This document shows positions 7,697 to 14,067 of a stretch of 14,067 bases of DNA, one piece after another. Under the pieces are notes generated by a model. That model was given only the letters and a program-made list of their open reading frames with translations, was not told where the DNA came from and made no database searches. The translations under genes and the position numbers were made by a program. How positions within the stretch are numbered: position 1 is the stretch's first letter; every line of letters begins with the position of its first letter. Source of the stretch: an uncultured Novosphingobium sp. (lineage in GTDB: Bacteria > Pseudomonadota > Alphaproteobacteria > Sphingomonadales > Sphingomonadaceae); the NCBI GenBank assembly GCA_937860195.1, contig CALMBN010000289.1:1-14067 (forward strand), written 5' to 3'.

Positions 7697-8565
7697 TCTC
7701 CGGCCTTTGCAATCGCGCCCAGATCGAGTGAGCGCCAGGCCTGGATAAACGCCTCCAGCCGGTCCTGCGCGGTGGTCGCGTAGATCAGTTTTGCTTGCGG
7801 ATTGAGCGAAGCGAGGAGCGCCAGCGGGGCAAGGCCCTGGGGATCACCATCGCCGATCTGGTCAGCAACCCTGGTCAGCCTTTGCACCAATCCGGGAACG
7901 GCCTGTGCAGCAGCTTTCGCAACATTCCGGATAGAGTGAAAGCGTAGCGGCGCCTGGCCTGGGCTGGTCCGGCTGAAGTCCGCCACGTCAGGAGCGATCT
8001 GGGCTGCCCAGCCCGCCGGAAGCGAATTGACGGGGCCTGGGTGTGCAGCCCCGGGACACCCGATCCGGCCATCGGCTCGCAATTGATCGATCAGCGCCAC
8101 AGTTTCTGACGGAACCGCGTCCGGTTCGGCTTCGTGGAGGAAGAGGAGCTCGATCCGATCACGTCGCAGCAGTTCGAGACTGCGCTCGAACGAGCGGCGA
8201 CAGGCATCGGCGCTGTGGTCCATGCCTGGCAACGGACCGTCGTAGCGGCGGATCGGACCGCCGCCGCCCGCAGTTTCCTGGCGCAGACCGGACAGCCGAA
8301 AGCCCAGCTTGGCCCAGCCCCGCAGCCCCGGATGGGACGGGCGCAGCGAGCCGAGCTTGGTCGCGATTTCGATGCCGGAAACGCCCGCGGTCACGTCTCC
8401 CAACAAGCCCTCAGCAGCGCCCATGCCATAGCTGGGAGCGGTATCGAACCGGGTGATGCCTGCTTTCAGGCAGGTTTCGATCAACCGCCGAGAGGGACGG
8501 GCATAGGCTCCGCCTGCCAGCCGCGCGGTGCCAAATACGATCCGGTCGAGCGGTCCGCCTGTCAT
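7693..8565 (-). CDS. Aldo/keto reductase family oxidoreductase
   Basis: The protein has 290 residues, slightly short for the family (about 300-340). The catalytic tetrad is visible: Asp41 and Tyr46 in RFDTAPSYG, Lys70 in EIATK, and His144 in LLFLHE. The N-terminal strand IVFGTARLAGG fits the start of the TIM barrel. The C-terminal nucleotide-binding half is less canonical: after residue 165 it reads GRIGCPGAAHPGPV instead of the usual GKIR-x-x-GVSN, and the NADP-gripping segment is replaced by IYATTAQDRLEAF. Aldo/keto reductases reduce carbonyls with NAD(P)H. Coupling to the GMC oxidoreductase upstream (ATGA overlap, 8562-8565) and to the flippase downstream suggests it acts on a sugar or lipid-linked intermediate. 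It might reduce a keto-sugar made by the GMC enzyme, which is inference. Confidence 0.85.
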   Translation of the reverse strand: MTGGPLDRIVFGTARLAGGAYARPSRRLIETCLKAGITRFDTAPSYGMGAAEGLLGDVTAGVSGIEIATKLGSLRPSHPGLRGWAKLGFRLSGLRQETAGGGGPIRRYDGPLPGMDHSADACRRSFERSLELLRRDRIELLFLHEAEPDAVPSETVALIDQLRADGRIGCPGAAHPGPVNSLPAGWAAQIAPDVADFSRTSPGQAPLRFHSIRNVAKAAAQAVPGLVQRLTRVADQIGDGDPQGLAPLALLASLNPQAKLIYATTAQDRLEAFIQAWRSLDLGAIAKAGE

Positions 8566-10124
8566 GCTGTTTGCCTTTCCAGCCGGTCAGCCAGCCGCAG
8601 CCCAAGCGCGATTGCACCAAGTGTCGGGTTGGCAAAGCCGCCGCTCGGGAACACTGCTGCTCCGGCAACCGACAGCCCCGGCATCCCGAATACACCCAGC
8701 TCGGGATCGACCACGCCAGCGTCTGCGACCCGCGCCATCCGCGCGCCGCCCATCTGATGGCTCGAATCGTGAAACAGATCGAACACCGCCGGGTCAAGCC
8801 GATCGATCCTGGGATCATAGCTCAGTTCGGCATAGCCGGTTGCCCGGCACCAGCGATCGAAGCGCTGGCACAAGGCGGCAATCGCCTCGATCTCACGCCC
8901 GTCAAGTTGCCAATGGATGTCAAGCCGGGCCTGCTCTGGCGGAACGCCAGCTTCGAGCGCAACGAAGCTGTCGGCGCAGGGTAACTGCTCCACCTCCGTC
9001 CCGAAATTGGCCTGGCCTGTCATGAATGTGCCAGAGCGTTGATGGCGCAGGAAACTCCAGACCAGCGGCACAAACAGCCGTAGCCGGTTGCTGAAACCAC
9101 TAAGCGGGTTTCCGCCGCCCATCGACCGGGGCGATGCCAACCGCCGGAGCAGCCCGCCGATTTCACGCAAAGCCTCGCCAGAGCTGACCGCGCCAGTCAC
9201 TGTTACGGCACAAGCGGCCCTGGGGTCCTTCCGCAAGGCATCGTTGGAAAGTTTCAGTTTGGTTGAGACTTTCAGGCCGGCGAGCCCATAATGGGTGTCA
9301 AAAAACCGCCCCATCATCTTGGCATCGCGGGTGCGGACAGTCCCGACATTGCCGTGGAGGTGGTCGAAGAACCAGCGCCCGACATGGCGATTGGAAGCGA
9401 GCGGTGACTGCGGCAGGGCCGCCTGGGCTCGCAGCAACAGCCGGATATTTTCCAGCGTGCCGCAGGCCAGCACCACCTCGCGCCCGTGCACCGTGGCTCG
9501 TCCGCCCGGTCCATCAACAATCACCCCGGTGATCCGCCCGCTCACCGTGTCGCAAGCAAGACCAACAGCTTCGTGTTCCAGCAATATGGCCGGTCCCGCT
9601 GGGGCAGCGATCCGGGCACCGAACAGTTGCGCAAAATCGGGACGCGGCAGCCAGGTGCTGAGTGCCATTTCGAGATCGAGGCCCAGCCGCGGCGAAACCA
9701 CCACCTTGTCGGCCCAGGCTTCGGCGGTCTGCGCGATTGCGGCATCGACCCCCAGCAGGCGGAGCGCCTCATCTTCCCAGCGGGCCAATTCCTTTGGTTC
9801 GATCGGCCAACCCGGTTTGCCCAGTTCCGGAACCGGGTCCAGCAGGGCATCGGATTGCCGCATCAACTGGCCGCCCCACAGCCGGGTTGTCCCGCCCAGC
9901 CCGCGATAACGGCCCTCTTCCAGCCCCTTGTAGGGTCGCCCGCTGATCTGGCCGCGATTGCCTTGGCGATAACCAGGATCAAGCGCCGCGCGGCCGGTTT
10001 CAATCACTGTCACCGTTCGGCCCATCGCCGCCAGCCGGAGCGCCATCGGCAAACCGACGGCGCCCGAACCAACGATCACGACATCAGCCGGATTGGGGAG
10101 GCTGTCAGGGGTGCGGGTCAGCAT
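8562..10124 (-). CDS. GMC-family FAD-dependent oxidoreductase
   Basis: The protein has 520 residues from the ATG at 10124 (MLTRTPDSLPNPADVVIVGSG). The frame is open to 10418, but the extra 98 codons overlap the upstream gene and are Cys/Arg-rich without family character. The FAD dinucleotide-binding motif is GSGAVG at 19-24, with Glu42 ending the second strand. RGLGGTTRLWGG (about 74-85) is the GMC signature loop. The GMC C-terminal domain begins at HQMGGARM with catalytic His456 and ends with FPSGGFANPTLGAIALGLRLADRL, holding Asn499. These enzymes oxidise alcohols, including sugar or cyclitol hydroxyls, to ketones or aldehydes. The length and spacing are closer to the bacterial sugar/alcohol dehydrogenase group than to choline dehydrogenase. 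No signal peptide is seen, so it is probably cytoplasmic. The gene is 13 nt after the previous one and overlaps the reductase by 4 nt. Confidence 0.87.
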   Translation of the reverse strand: MLTRTPDSLPNPADVVIVGSGAVGLPMALRLAAMGRTVTVIETGRAALDPGYRQGNRGQISGRPYKGLEEGRYRGLGGTTRLWGGQLMRQSDALLDPVPELGKPGWPIEPKELARWEDEALRLLGVDAAIAQTAEAWADKVVVSPRLGLDLEMALSTWLPRPDFAQLFGARIAAPAGPAILLEHEAVGLACDTVSGRITGVIVDGPGGRATVHGREVVLACGTLENIRLLLRAQAALPQSPLASNRHVGRWFFDHLHGNVGTVRTRDAKMMGRFFDTHYGLAGLKVSTKLKLSNDALRKDPRAACAVTVTGAVSSGEALREIGGLLRRLASPRSMGGGNPLSGFSNRLRLFVPLVWSFLRHQRSGTFMTGQANFGTEVEQLPCADSFVALEAGVPPEQARLDIHWQLDGREIEAIAALCQRFDRWCRATGYAELSYDPRIDRLDPAVFDLFHDSSHQMGGARMARVADAGVVDPELGVFGMPGLSVAGAAVFPSGGFANPTLGAIALGLRLADRLERQTA

Positions 10125-10137
10125 CGAACAGGCCTGG

Positions 10138-11148
10138 TCATTGCCGCAATCCCAGCTTGGCAGCGACCTGCCGCAGTCCGTCGCGCAGCCATTTGTCCGC
10201 CGACTTGCGCGGCACGGCGCAGAGCCGCATTGCGGTCTGGCGGAATTCGTCTGACGGCACGTCAACTGGAAAACCGCGCCGCGCCAGCCAGTGGTAAAGA
10301 TCGGCGAGACCATAGCGCTTTTCAGCGGGCAAGTGCCAGATCGGCAGGTGCTGATCCCCGAGCCGCGCCGTGTTGTGGCGCGGGCTGGTCCAGATCCGTT
10401 TGATGATTCCTTGCGCATCGGCGGCGGGTTGATCCAGCACCGCGAAAGCGATCGAAAAGATGTGCTCCTCGGTCAGCACCCCGGCGGCTGGACCGGTTCC
10501 GCTGGTGGCTTGATCCAGCATCGTATCAAACACCGCCCGGTTGCTGTGCCACGCGCCAAGAGTGGTTGCGAATATCTCGCCACCGAAATGGGGAAGCGGT
10601 ACAAAGTTGCGCCCCGTCAAACCGCTTGCCACATCCGCCATTTCGCGCCGGGTCAGGCCATTGACAGGCTCATCCACCTCGGTCGCAACGATGTAACCCG
10701 CAAACTCCTCCGCATCGAGCAAGGCCCACAACGGATCCAGTGGGGCAGTGACCAGCACATCGCTATCGACCAGAGCGAACCGCAGATCATCCGGCTCGCT
10801 TTCCAATGCGGTCAGAATGTCGAAGAAGTAGAGCACATTACCCCAGGCCGCCGTGCGACCTTGGGGTAACCGGGCGGTAAGCGGGGTCAATCGCAACTCA
10901 ACGCCATAGCCTTCAAGCACGCTATTGATATCGACCCCATCCACAACCGGCGGCCGAACATTGCAGAACAGCGCCAGTCGCTGCACCGGATTGGTGATCC
11001 GCGCGCTGGCGAACAGCGCGACGATGCAGCGCCAGTAGATCGCCTGCACCTTGGGATTGGCCGAATTCCCGCCCGCCGAAGGAAAGATCGTCCCCTGATC
11101 GGGCGCATCAACCACAAAACCAGTAGCAAGCAGGGTGGAACCACTCAT
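10138..11148 (-). CDS. Putative glycosyltransferase of unknown family (GT-A-like, DSD motif)
   Basis: The protein has 336 residues. I do not recognise a named family with confidence. The clue is FALVDSDVLVTAPLDPLW, where Asp128-Ser-Asp130 follows a hydrophobic strand and precedes an aromatic segment, as in GT-A glycosyltransferases of the GT8 and related types. HFGGEIFATT (about 187-196) resembles their acceptor or donor loop (x-GG-x), and LTEEHIFSIAF (about 225-235) supplies the acidic catalytic-type segment. There is no transmembrane helix or signal peptide. The ATG at 11148 overlaps the upstream FkbM stop by 4 nt (ATGA, 11145-11148), so the two are co-expressed. The best guess is a sugar transferase building the glycan made by this operon. 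It could also be a nucleotide-sugar-binding protein without transferase activity. Confidence 0.65.
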   Translation of the reverse strand: MSGSTLLATGFVVDAPDQGTIFPSAGGNSANPKVQAIYWRCIVALFASARITNPVQRLALFCNVRPPVVDGVDINSVLEGYGVELRLTPLTARLPQGRTAAWGNVLYFFDILTALESEPDDLRFALVDSDVLVTAPLDPLWALLDAEEFAGYIVATEVDEPVNGLTRREMADVASGLTGRNFVPLPHFGGEIFATTLGAWHSNRAVFDTMLDQATSGTGPAAGVLTEEHIFSIAFAVLDQPAADAQGIIKRIWTSPRHNTARLGDQHLPIWHLPAEKRYGLADLYHWLARRGFPVDVPSDEFRQTAMRLCAVPRKSADKWLRDGLRQVAAKLGLRQ

Positions 11149-12095
11149 CTTGCCGACAGGTCTTCAGTTGCGGCAAACACATTGCCTTCGCAGGGACTGG
11201 ATTGCGGCACGAAATTCCCGTCCTTCAGCAACCAGAAGCGATAGCCGTAGCTGCCAAGGTAGGCGAAGACATCTGCCGGTGCTTGACCCTGGCGGGCGAG
11301 GGCATCGGCCGAAACTTCGAACATGATTGCCGGATGGCGCGCCTCAAGAATTGGACGAGCCCCTTCGAGTGCGGCGATTTCGTAGCCTTCGACATCGATC
11401 TTGATGAAACTGACTCGGCTGGCATCCTCGGCCGGGATCGCTTCGGCCACCCGAGCTGCGGGAACCTCTTCTACAGTGGCACCCTGCACCATGCCGACAG
11501 AAAAAGTGACCGGAGCATCGCCGATGTGGGACAGTTGCAGCGTCGCAGTCTGATCGCTGGCCGCAGCGCGGTGGACCGTGATCCGATCCTCCAACCCATT
11601 GAGCGCGACATTGGCGGTGATTTGCGCAAACGAGAACCGCCCCGGCTCAAAGCTGTGAACCTTGCCTTTGGGGCCGGCGAAGTGCGCCATGAACAGCGCG
11701 AATATCCCGAAACTGCCTCCAATATCGAGCACCACGCTGCCCGGTGCGATCAGGCGCCCAACCGCCAGCAGTTCCGGCTCATAGTGATCGCGCTTGATGT
11801 AGATCGAGGTTGAGCCAAAACTGTGGAGCTTCGGCACCAGCCGCATCTTGAGCCCGCCAGTGGCAAACCTGGCCACGGTTGGCCGCTGAATTGTGCAAGC
11901 CAGCAGCCACGCAGGCCAGCGCGCCAGCGACGCGATGGGCCGCTGCGAATCAATCGCGTTCTGCCAAAAGCGTCGTTGCCAGCCCTGGAAGTTCATTCCG
12001 CGTCCCATCCGCCCGTTTGCAGCCTGCCTAGCCAAGCGGCCCACCAAATCAAGCGGGCTAACGGGTCGGAACCGGGACATCCCCCGAATAGTCAT
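11145..12095 (-). CDS. FkbM-family methyltransferase (second), with N-terminal extension
   Basis: The protein has 316 residues if it starts at the ATG at 12095, which a G-rich stretch precedes by 4 nt. Other in-frame ATG codons lie at 12140, 12080 and 11996, so the start is uncertain. SAM-binding motif I is VVLDIGGSFG at about 121-130, then HSFEPG at 147-152 and FIKIDVEGYE at 230-239, the full Methyltransf_21 pattern. Residues 1-100 form an Arg/Trp-rich segment (WQRRFWQNAIDSQ, WPAWLLACTIQ) absent from the other FkbM protein here; it might associate with the membrane. The two FkbM proteins are clearly different in sequence, so this is not a recent duplication. The chosen start overlaps the dehydrogenase gene by 38 nt. 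The likely role is methylation of a second position on the same glycan. Confidence 0.84.
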   Translation of the reverse strand: MTIRGMSRFRPVSPLDLVGRLARQAANGRMGRGMNFQGWQRRFWQNAIDSQRPIASLARWPAWLLACTIQRPTVARFATGGLKMRLVPKLHSFGSTSIYIKRDHYEPELLAVGRLIAPGSVVLDIGGSFGIFALFMAHFAGPKGKVHSFEPGRFSFAQITANVALNGLEDRITVHRAAASDQTATLQLSHIGDAPVTFSVGMVQGATVEEVPAARVAEAIPAEDASRVSFIKIDVEGYEIAALEGARPILEARHPAIMFEVSADALARQGQAPADVFAYLGSYGYRFWLLKDGNFVPQSSPCEGNVFAATEDLSAR

Positions 12096-12927
12096 AGAAC
12101 CCCCGCCCGGACTTGCGGCCAAGCCAGCCGGCCTCGACATATTTCATCAGCAGCGGGGCTGGGCGATACTTGCTGTCACCGGTGGTGTTGTAAAGCACCC
12201 GGACAATATCAAGGCAGGTATCAAGCCCGACGAAATCGGCCAGTTCGAGCGGCCCCATCGGGTGGTTGAGGCCAAGCCGGCAACCCTTGTCGATATCGGC
12301 GATATTGGCCGTCCCCTGCCCCAGCACAAACACCGCCTCGTTGATCATCGGCAGCAAAATCCGGTTGACCACGAATCCGGGTTCGTCCTCGGCCAATACA
12401 ACCTGCTTGCCCAGACTTTCGGCAAAAGCGCGGGTCCGGGCGACGGTTGCGGGGCTGGTGGCGAGGCCGGGAATTACCTCGATCAAGCCCATTACCGGGA
12501 CCGGATTGAAGAAATGCAGGCCGATGAAGCGCCCCGGATCGGGCGAGCTGGTCGCCATCCGGGTGATCGGGATCGAACTGGTGTTGGAAGCCAGAATCGC
12601 ATCCGCAGCCAGCACTTTGCCCGCGGCTTCAAAGATCTTGCGCTTTATCTCTTCGCGTTCGGTCGCCGCTTCGATGATCAGGTCGGCCTCTGCCATCGGC
12701 GCATAGTCGGCCACCGGGATGATCCTCCCGAGCGCAGCATCGGCCTCGGCGGGAGTGATCTTGTCGCGCGAAACGAGCCGGACAAGCGCTTTTTCAATCC
12801 CGATCCTGGCCTTTTCAGCCAGCGAAATCTCGACATCGGAAAGCAACACCTTGATGCCGCTCTGGGCGATCGCCTGGGATATTCCCGAGCCCATCTGGCC
12901 TGCCCCGATAACGCCGACTGTCCGCAT
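12058..12927 (-). CDS. 3-hydroxybutyryl-CoA dehydrogenase
   Basis: The protein has 289 residues, the normal length for the short bacterial type. The NAD-binding motif is VGVIGAGQMGSGI, with GAGQMG at 8-13. Catalytic and substrate residues line up as Ser117 (SNTSS), His138 (GLHFFNP), Glu150 (GLIEVI) and Asn188 (FVVNR), each 20 lower than the known human HAD residues 137, 158, 170 and 208. It oxidises 3-hydroxybutyryl-CoA to acetoacetyl-CoA with NAD, or the reverse, in fatty acid or polyhydroxybutyrate-related metabolism in the cytoplasm. The ATG at 12927 is preceded by AAGGAAG about 9 nt upstream. The gene lies 77 nt after the adenosyltransferase remnant. Its end overlaps the start of the glycan operon, so the two may share a transcript although their functions differ. 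It looks intact. Confidence 0.92.
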   Translation of the reverse strand: MRTVGVIGAGQMGSGISQAIAQSGIKVLLSDVEISLAEKARIGIEKALVRLVSRDKITPAEADAALGRIIPVADYAPMAEADLIIEAATEREEIKRKIFEAAGKVLAADAILASNTSSIPITRMATSSPDPGRFIGLHFFNPVPVMGLIEVIPGLATSPATVARTRAFAESLGKQVVLAEDEPGFVVNRILLPMINEAVFVLGQGTANIADIDKGCRLGLNHPMGPLELADFVGLDTCLDIVRVLYNTTGDSKYRPAPLLMKYVEAGWLGRKSGRGFYDYSGDVPVPTR

Positions 12928-13004
12928 GATTTCCGCTTCCTTCGCATGTGCAGCAAAGGCGGCTGGTTACGCGTGAATTTGCCTGATTACTAGCGGTTTT
13001 GGCG

Positions 13005-13508
13005 CTATCGGTTCTGGCCCGGCACCCACAACACGTCGCCGCTCCCAGCAGCGTTGATGGCGCGGGCCAGAACGAACAAGTAATCCGACAGCCGATTGAT
13101 ATAGGCGAGTGCTGCAGGGTTGATCGGCTCACCTTCATCCAGCGTGGTCATCGCCCGTTCAGCCCGGCGGACGGCGGCCCGCGCTACATGAACCCGGGCC
13201 GCTGCTTCGCTCCCACCGGGCAGAATGAAGCTGGTCAGCGGAGGCAGGGATTCATTGAGGGCATCGATCTGCGTTTCGATCCACGTGGCCTGCGCAGGAA
13301 TAATCCGCAGGACCATCTCCGAAGGGCTGAAATCCGATCCCGGCGTGGCCAGATCGGCTCCAAGATCGAACAGGTCGTTCATCATCCGGACCACGGAGGC
13401 AAGATGCACCTGCAAGCCCGCCAGGGTGACCGAAGCAAGGCCGAGCGCCGAGTTGGCCTCGTCAACCGCGCCAATTGCCTCCATCCGCGCGTCATGCTTG
13501 GCTCGGCG
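13005..13508 (-). pseudogene. Cob(I)alamin adenosyltransferase, PduO type, N-terminally truncated
   Basis: From MEAIGAVDEANSALG (ATG at 13484) to the stop, 159 residues match the PduO/MMAB adenosyltransferase pattern: SFILPGGSEAAARVHVARAA, then RRAERAM, NRLSDYLFVLAR and a final VLWVPG. The usual protein is about 185-195 residues. The N-terminal segment with the (K/R)IYTRTGDDGTTGL ATP-binding motif is missing. Homology can be followed in frame only back to RRAKHDAR (about 13485-13508). Before that the frame stays open but reads as low-complexity Ala/Arg, without any start codon that would restore the motif. ATP binding needs the lost segment, so the enzyme should be inactive even if translated from 13484. 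It would have adenosylated cobalamin for B12-dependent mutases. Family certain, inactivity inferred. Confidence 0.78.
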
Positions 13509-13589
13509 GACTGCACCCTCATCCGGGGAGCGCTCCGCAGCGCGCGCAGCACGAGCTCCGCGCTGCGCTGCCGCTCGGCCCAGTAGCGC
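13509..13589. other. Junction segment between two truncated genes
   Basis: These roughly 80 bp lie between the last recognisable residue of the enolase-superfamily gene (RDL, residue 94) and the first of the adenosyltransferase (RRAKHD). They are very GC-rich. The minus strand in the racemase frame reads RYWAERQRSAELVLRALRS, which fits neither family. No repeat or insertion-sequence end was recognised. The boundaries are estimated by eye from family patterns and may be off by about 10 bp. Confidence 0.55.
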
Positions 13590-13870
13590 AGGTCGCGCTG
13601 GATGCGCTCCATGAAGGCAGGAATACCGGCGGCATCTGGAGCTTCGAGGCCTTGGGCTTGCGGCGCGATCATCTCTTCAATAGCGGTCGCAGTCGACCGC
13701 GGACAAACGTAACCCCAAGCATCGCCCCAGCCGGTGAGCCCCGTGTCGGTTGAGACCTCGACGAGAACGATGTCGAGTGCCGCAATCGCCGAGGCGCCCT
13801 GCTTGAAGCTCGCAACCCCTGCGTCGTAGGGAATTCGGATGTGGTGTGCCCGAACATTAGTGATCAGCAT
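13589..13870 (-). pseudogene. Mandelate racemase/muconate lactonizing enzyme family, 5' fragment
   Basis: The ATG at 13870 begins MLITNVRAHHIRIPYDAG, the standard N-terminal capping domain of enolase-superfamily MR/MLE enzymes. DIVLVEVSTDTGLTGWGDAW (33-52) gives the hallmark loop (V.V.TD.GL.GWG), and EEMIAPQAQG and MERIQRDL follow to about residue 94. Whole family members are about 360-400 residues. Here the sequence stops matching just before the segment that would read FGRYGI..A.SG.D.ALWD. The entire TIM barrel, with the catalytic lysines and metal-binding acids, is absent. The frame runs on to 13382 through adenosyltransferase DNA without meaning. An AGGA site lies about 9 nt before the ATG. 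Codon use seems a little richer in GTT/GTC and AAG than in neighbours, hinting at a different origin; this was not counted. Confidence 0.76.
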
Positions 13871-14067
13871 GCGCCATCATCCTCGCTTCTCTGAACGTAG
13901 CGCAAGACAATAGGGGCACGCCAACTCGAATGCCAATTGCCAGCTTCATGGCACGAAGCCAACCGCTCTCGCACTCAGCCGACAGGTCCGTTCTTGAGGG
14001 ACGAGCGACATTCTGCAGCGATGGCACCGACCGCGGATTGCGACCCAGGTCGGACATCGTGTCCGAA
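13871..14067. other. Right-edge segment without a supported gene; possible dispersed repeat
   Basis: No convincing gene was found here. A minus-strand frame at 13857-14057 (MSDLGRNPRSVPSLQNV...) overlaps the racemase ATG and has no recognisable domain. Its start reminds me of the spurious MSDLGQKRT-type proteins that alphaproteobacterial intergenic repeats produce. The last bases hold an inverted repeat, TCGGACA-TCG-TGTCCGA (about 14050-14066). The repeat assignment is from memory only. Confidence 0.3.

Noticed and set aside
9486..10403. Open + strand frame of 305 codons
   Set aside because: It is antisense to the GMC oxidoreductase and DSD-protein genes and has no recognisable family motif.
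10125..10418. N-terminal extension of the GMC oxidoreductase by 98 codons
   Set aside because: It overlaps the preceding gene and is Cys/Arg-rich; the normal GMC start with the FAD motif follows the ATG at 10124.
11893..12993. Open + strand frame of 366 codons opposite the dehydrogenase and FkbM genes
   Set aside because: It lies antisense to clearly conserved genes, is rich in His/Arg/Gln and shows no domain; a long antisense frame is expected in GC-rich DNA.
13857..14057. Minus-strand 66-codon frame at the right edge
   Set aside because: It has no domain, overlaps the start of the racemase fragment and resembles a spurious repeat-derived frame.
1..14067. CRISPR array, tRNA, rRNA, insertion sequence or integrase
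   Set aside because: No regularly spaced direct repeats, no tRNA-like cloverleaf, no rRNA-like stretch and no transposase or integrase motif was seen on either strand by eye.

Overview
The window is about 14 kb of GC-rich, densely coding DNA. The protein style suggests an alphaproteobacterium, most likely a sphingomonad; this is inferred from the look of the proteins, not from a marker gene. Nearly all genes lie on the minus strand. The exception is one glycosyltransferase gene at 4418-5599. I see no rRNA, tRNA, CRISPR array, insertion sequence or integrase.

Right edge (about 13005-14067): two damaged housekeeping-type genes meet. A mandelate racemase/muconate lactonizing (enolase superfamily) gene keeps only about its first 94 codons. 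A PduO-type cob(I)alamin adenosyltransferase gene has lost its N-terminal ATP-binding stretch. About 80 bp between them belongs to neither family. This is either a deletion scar or an assembly chimera. An intact 3-hydroxybutyryl-CoA dehydrogenase gene (12058-12927) follows.

Middle (5596-12095): a tight leftward operon of six genes encodes an FkbM-family methyltransferase, a putative GT-A-like glycosyltransferase with a DSD motif, a GMC-family flavoprotein oxidoreductase, an aldo/keto reductase, a Wzx-like flippase and a second FkbM methyltransferase. Three of the junctions are 4-nt ATGA overlaps. The set looks like a glycan assembly unit: sugar transfer, methylation and export, plus a coupled oxidase/reductase pair that could change the stereochemistry or redox state of a sugar. 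The operon ends tail-to-tail against the + strand GT4 glycosyltransferase, and the two stop codons share the four bases CTAG.

Left (1-4271): starting from a bidirectional intergenic region (4272-4417), a leftward set encodes a small beta-rich protein, a complete SGNH-family esterase, and a 614-residue beta-helix protein with a pectate-lyase-3/tailspike-like start and a tail-fibre-like C-terminal domain. It leads to a glycosyltransferase gene cut by the window edge. None of the first three proteins has a visible signal peptide, and all look like phage tail or receptor-binding proteins. I read them as a phage-tail-derived glycan-modifying module lying inside a polysaccharide locus. This is the most unusual feature of the window.
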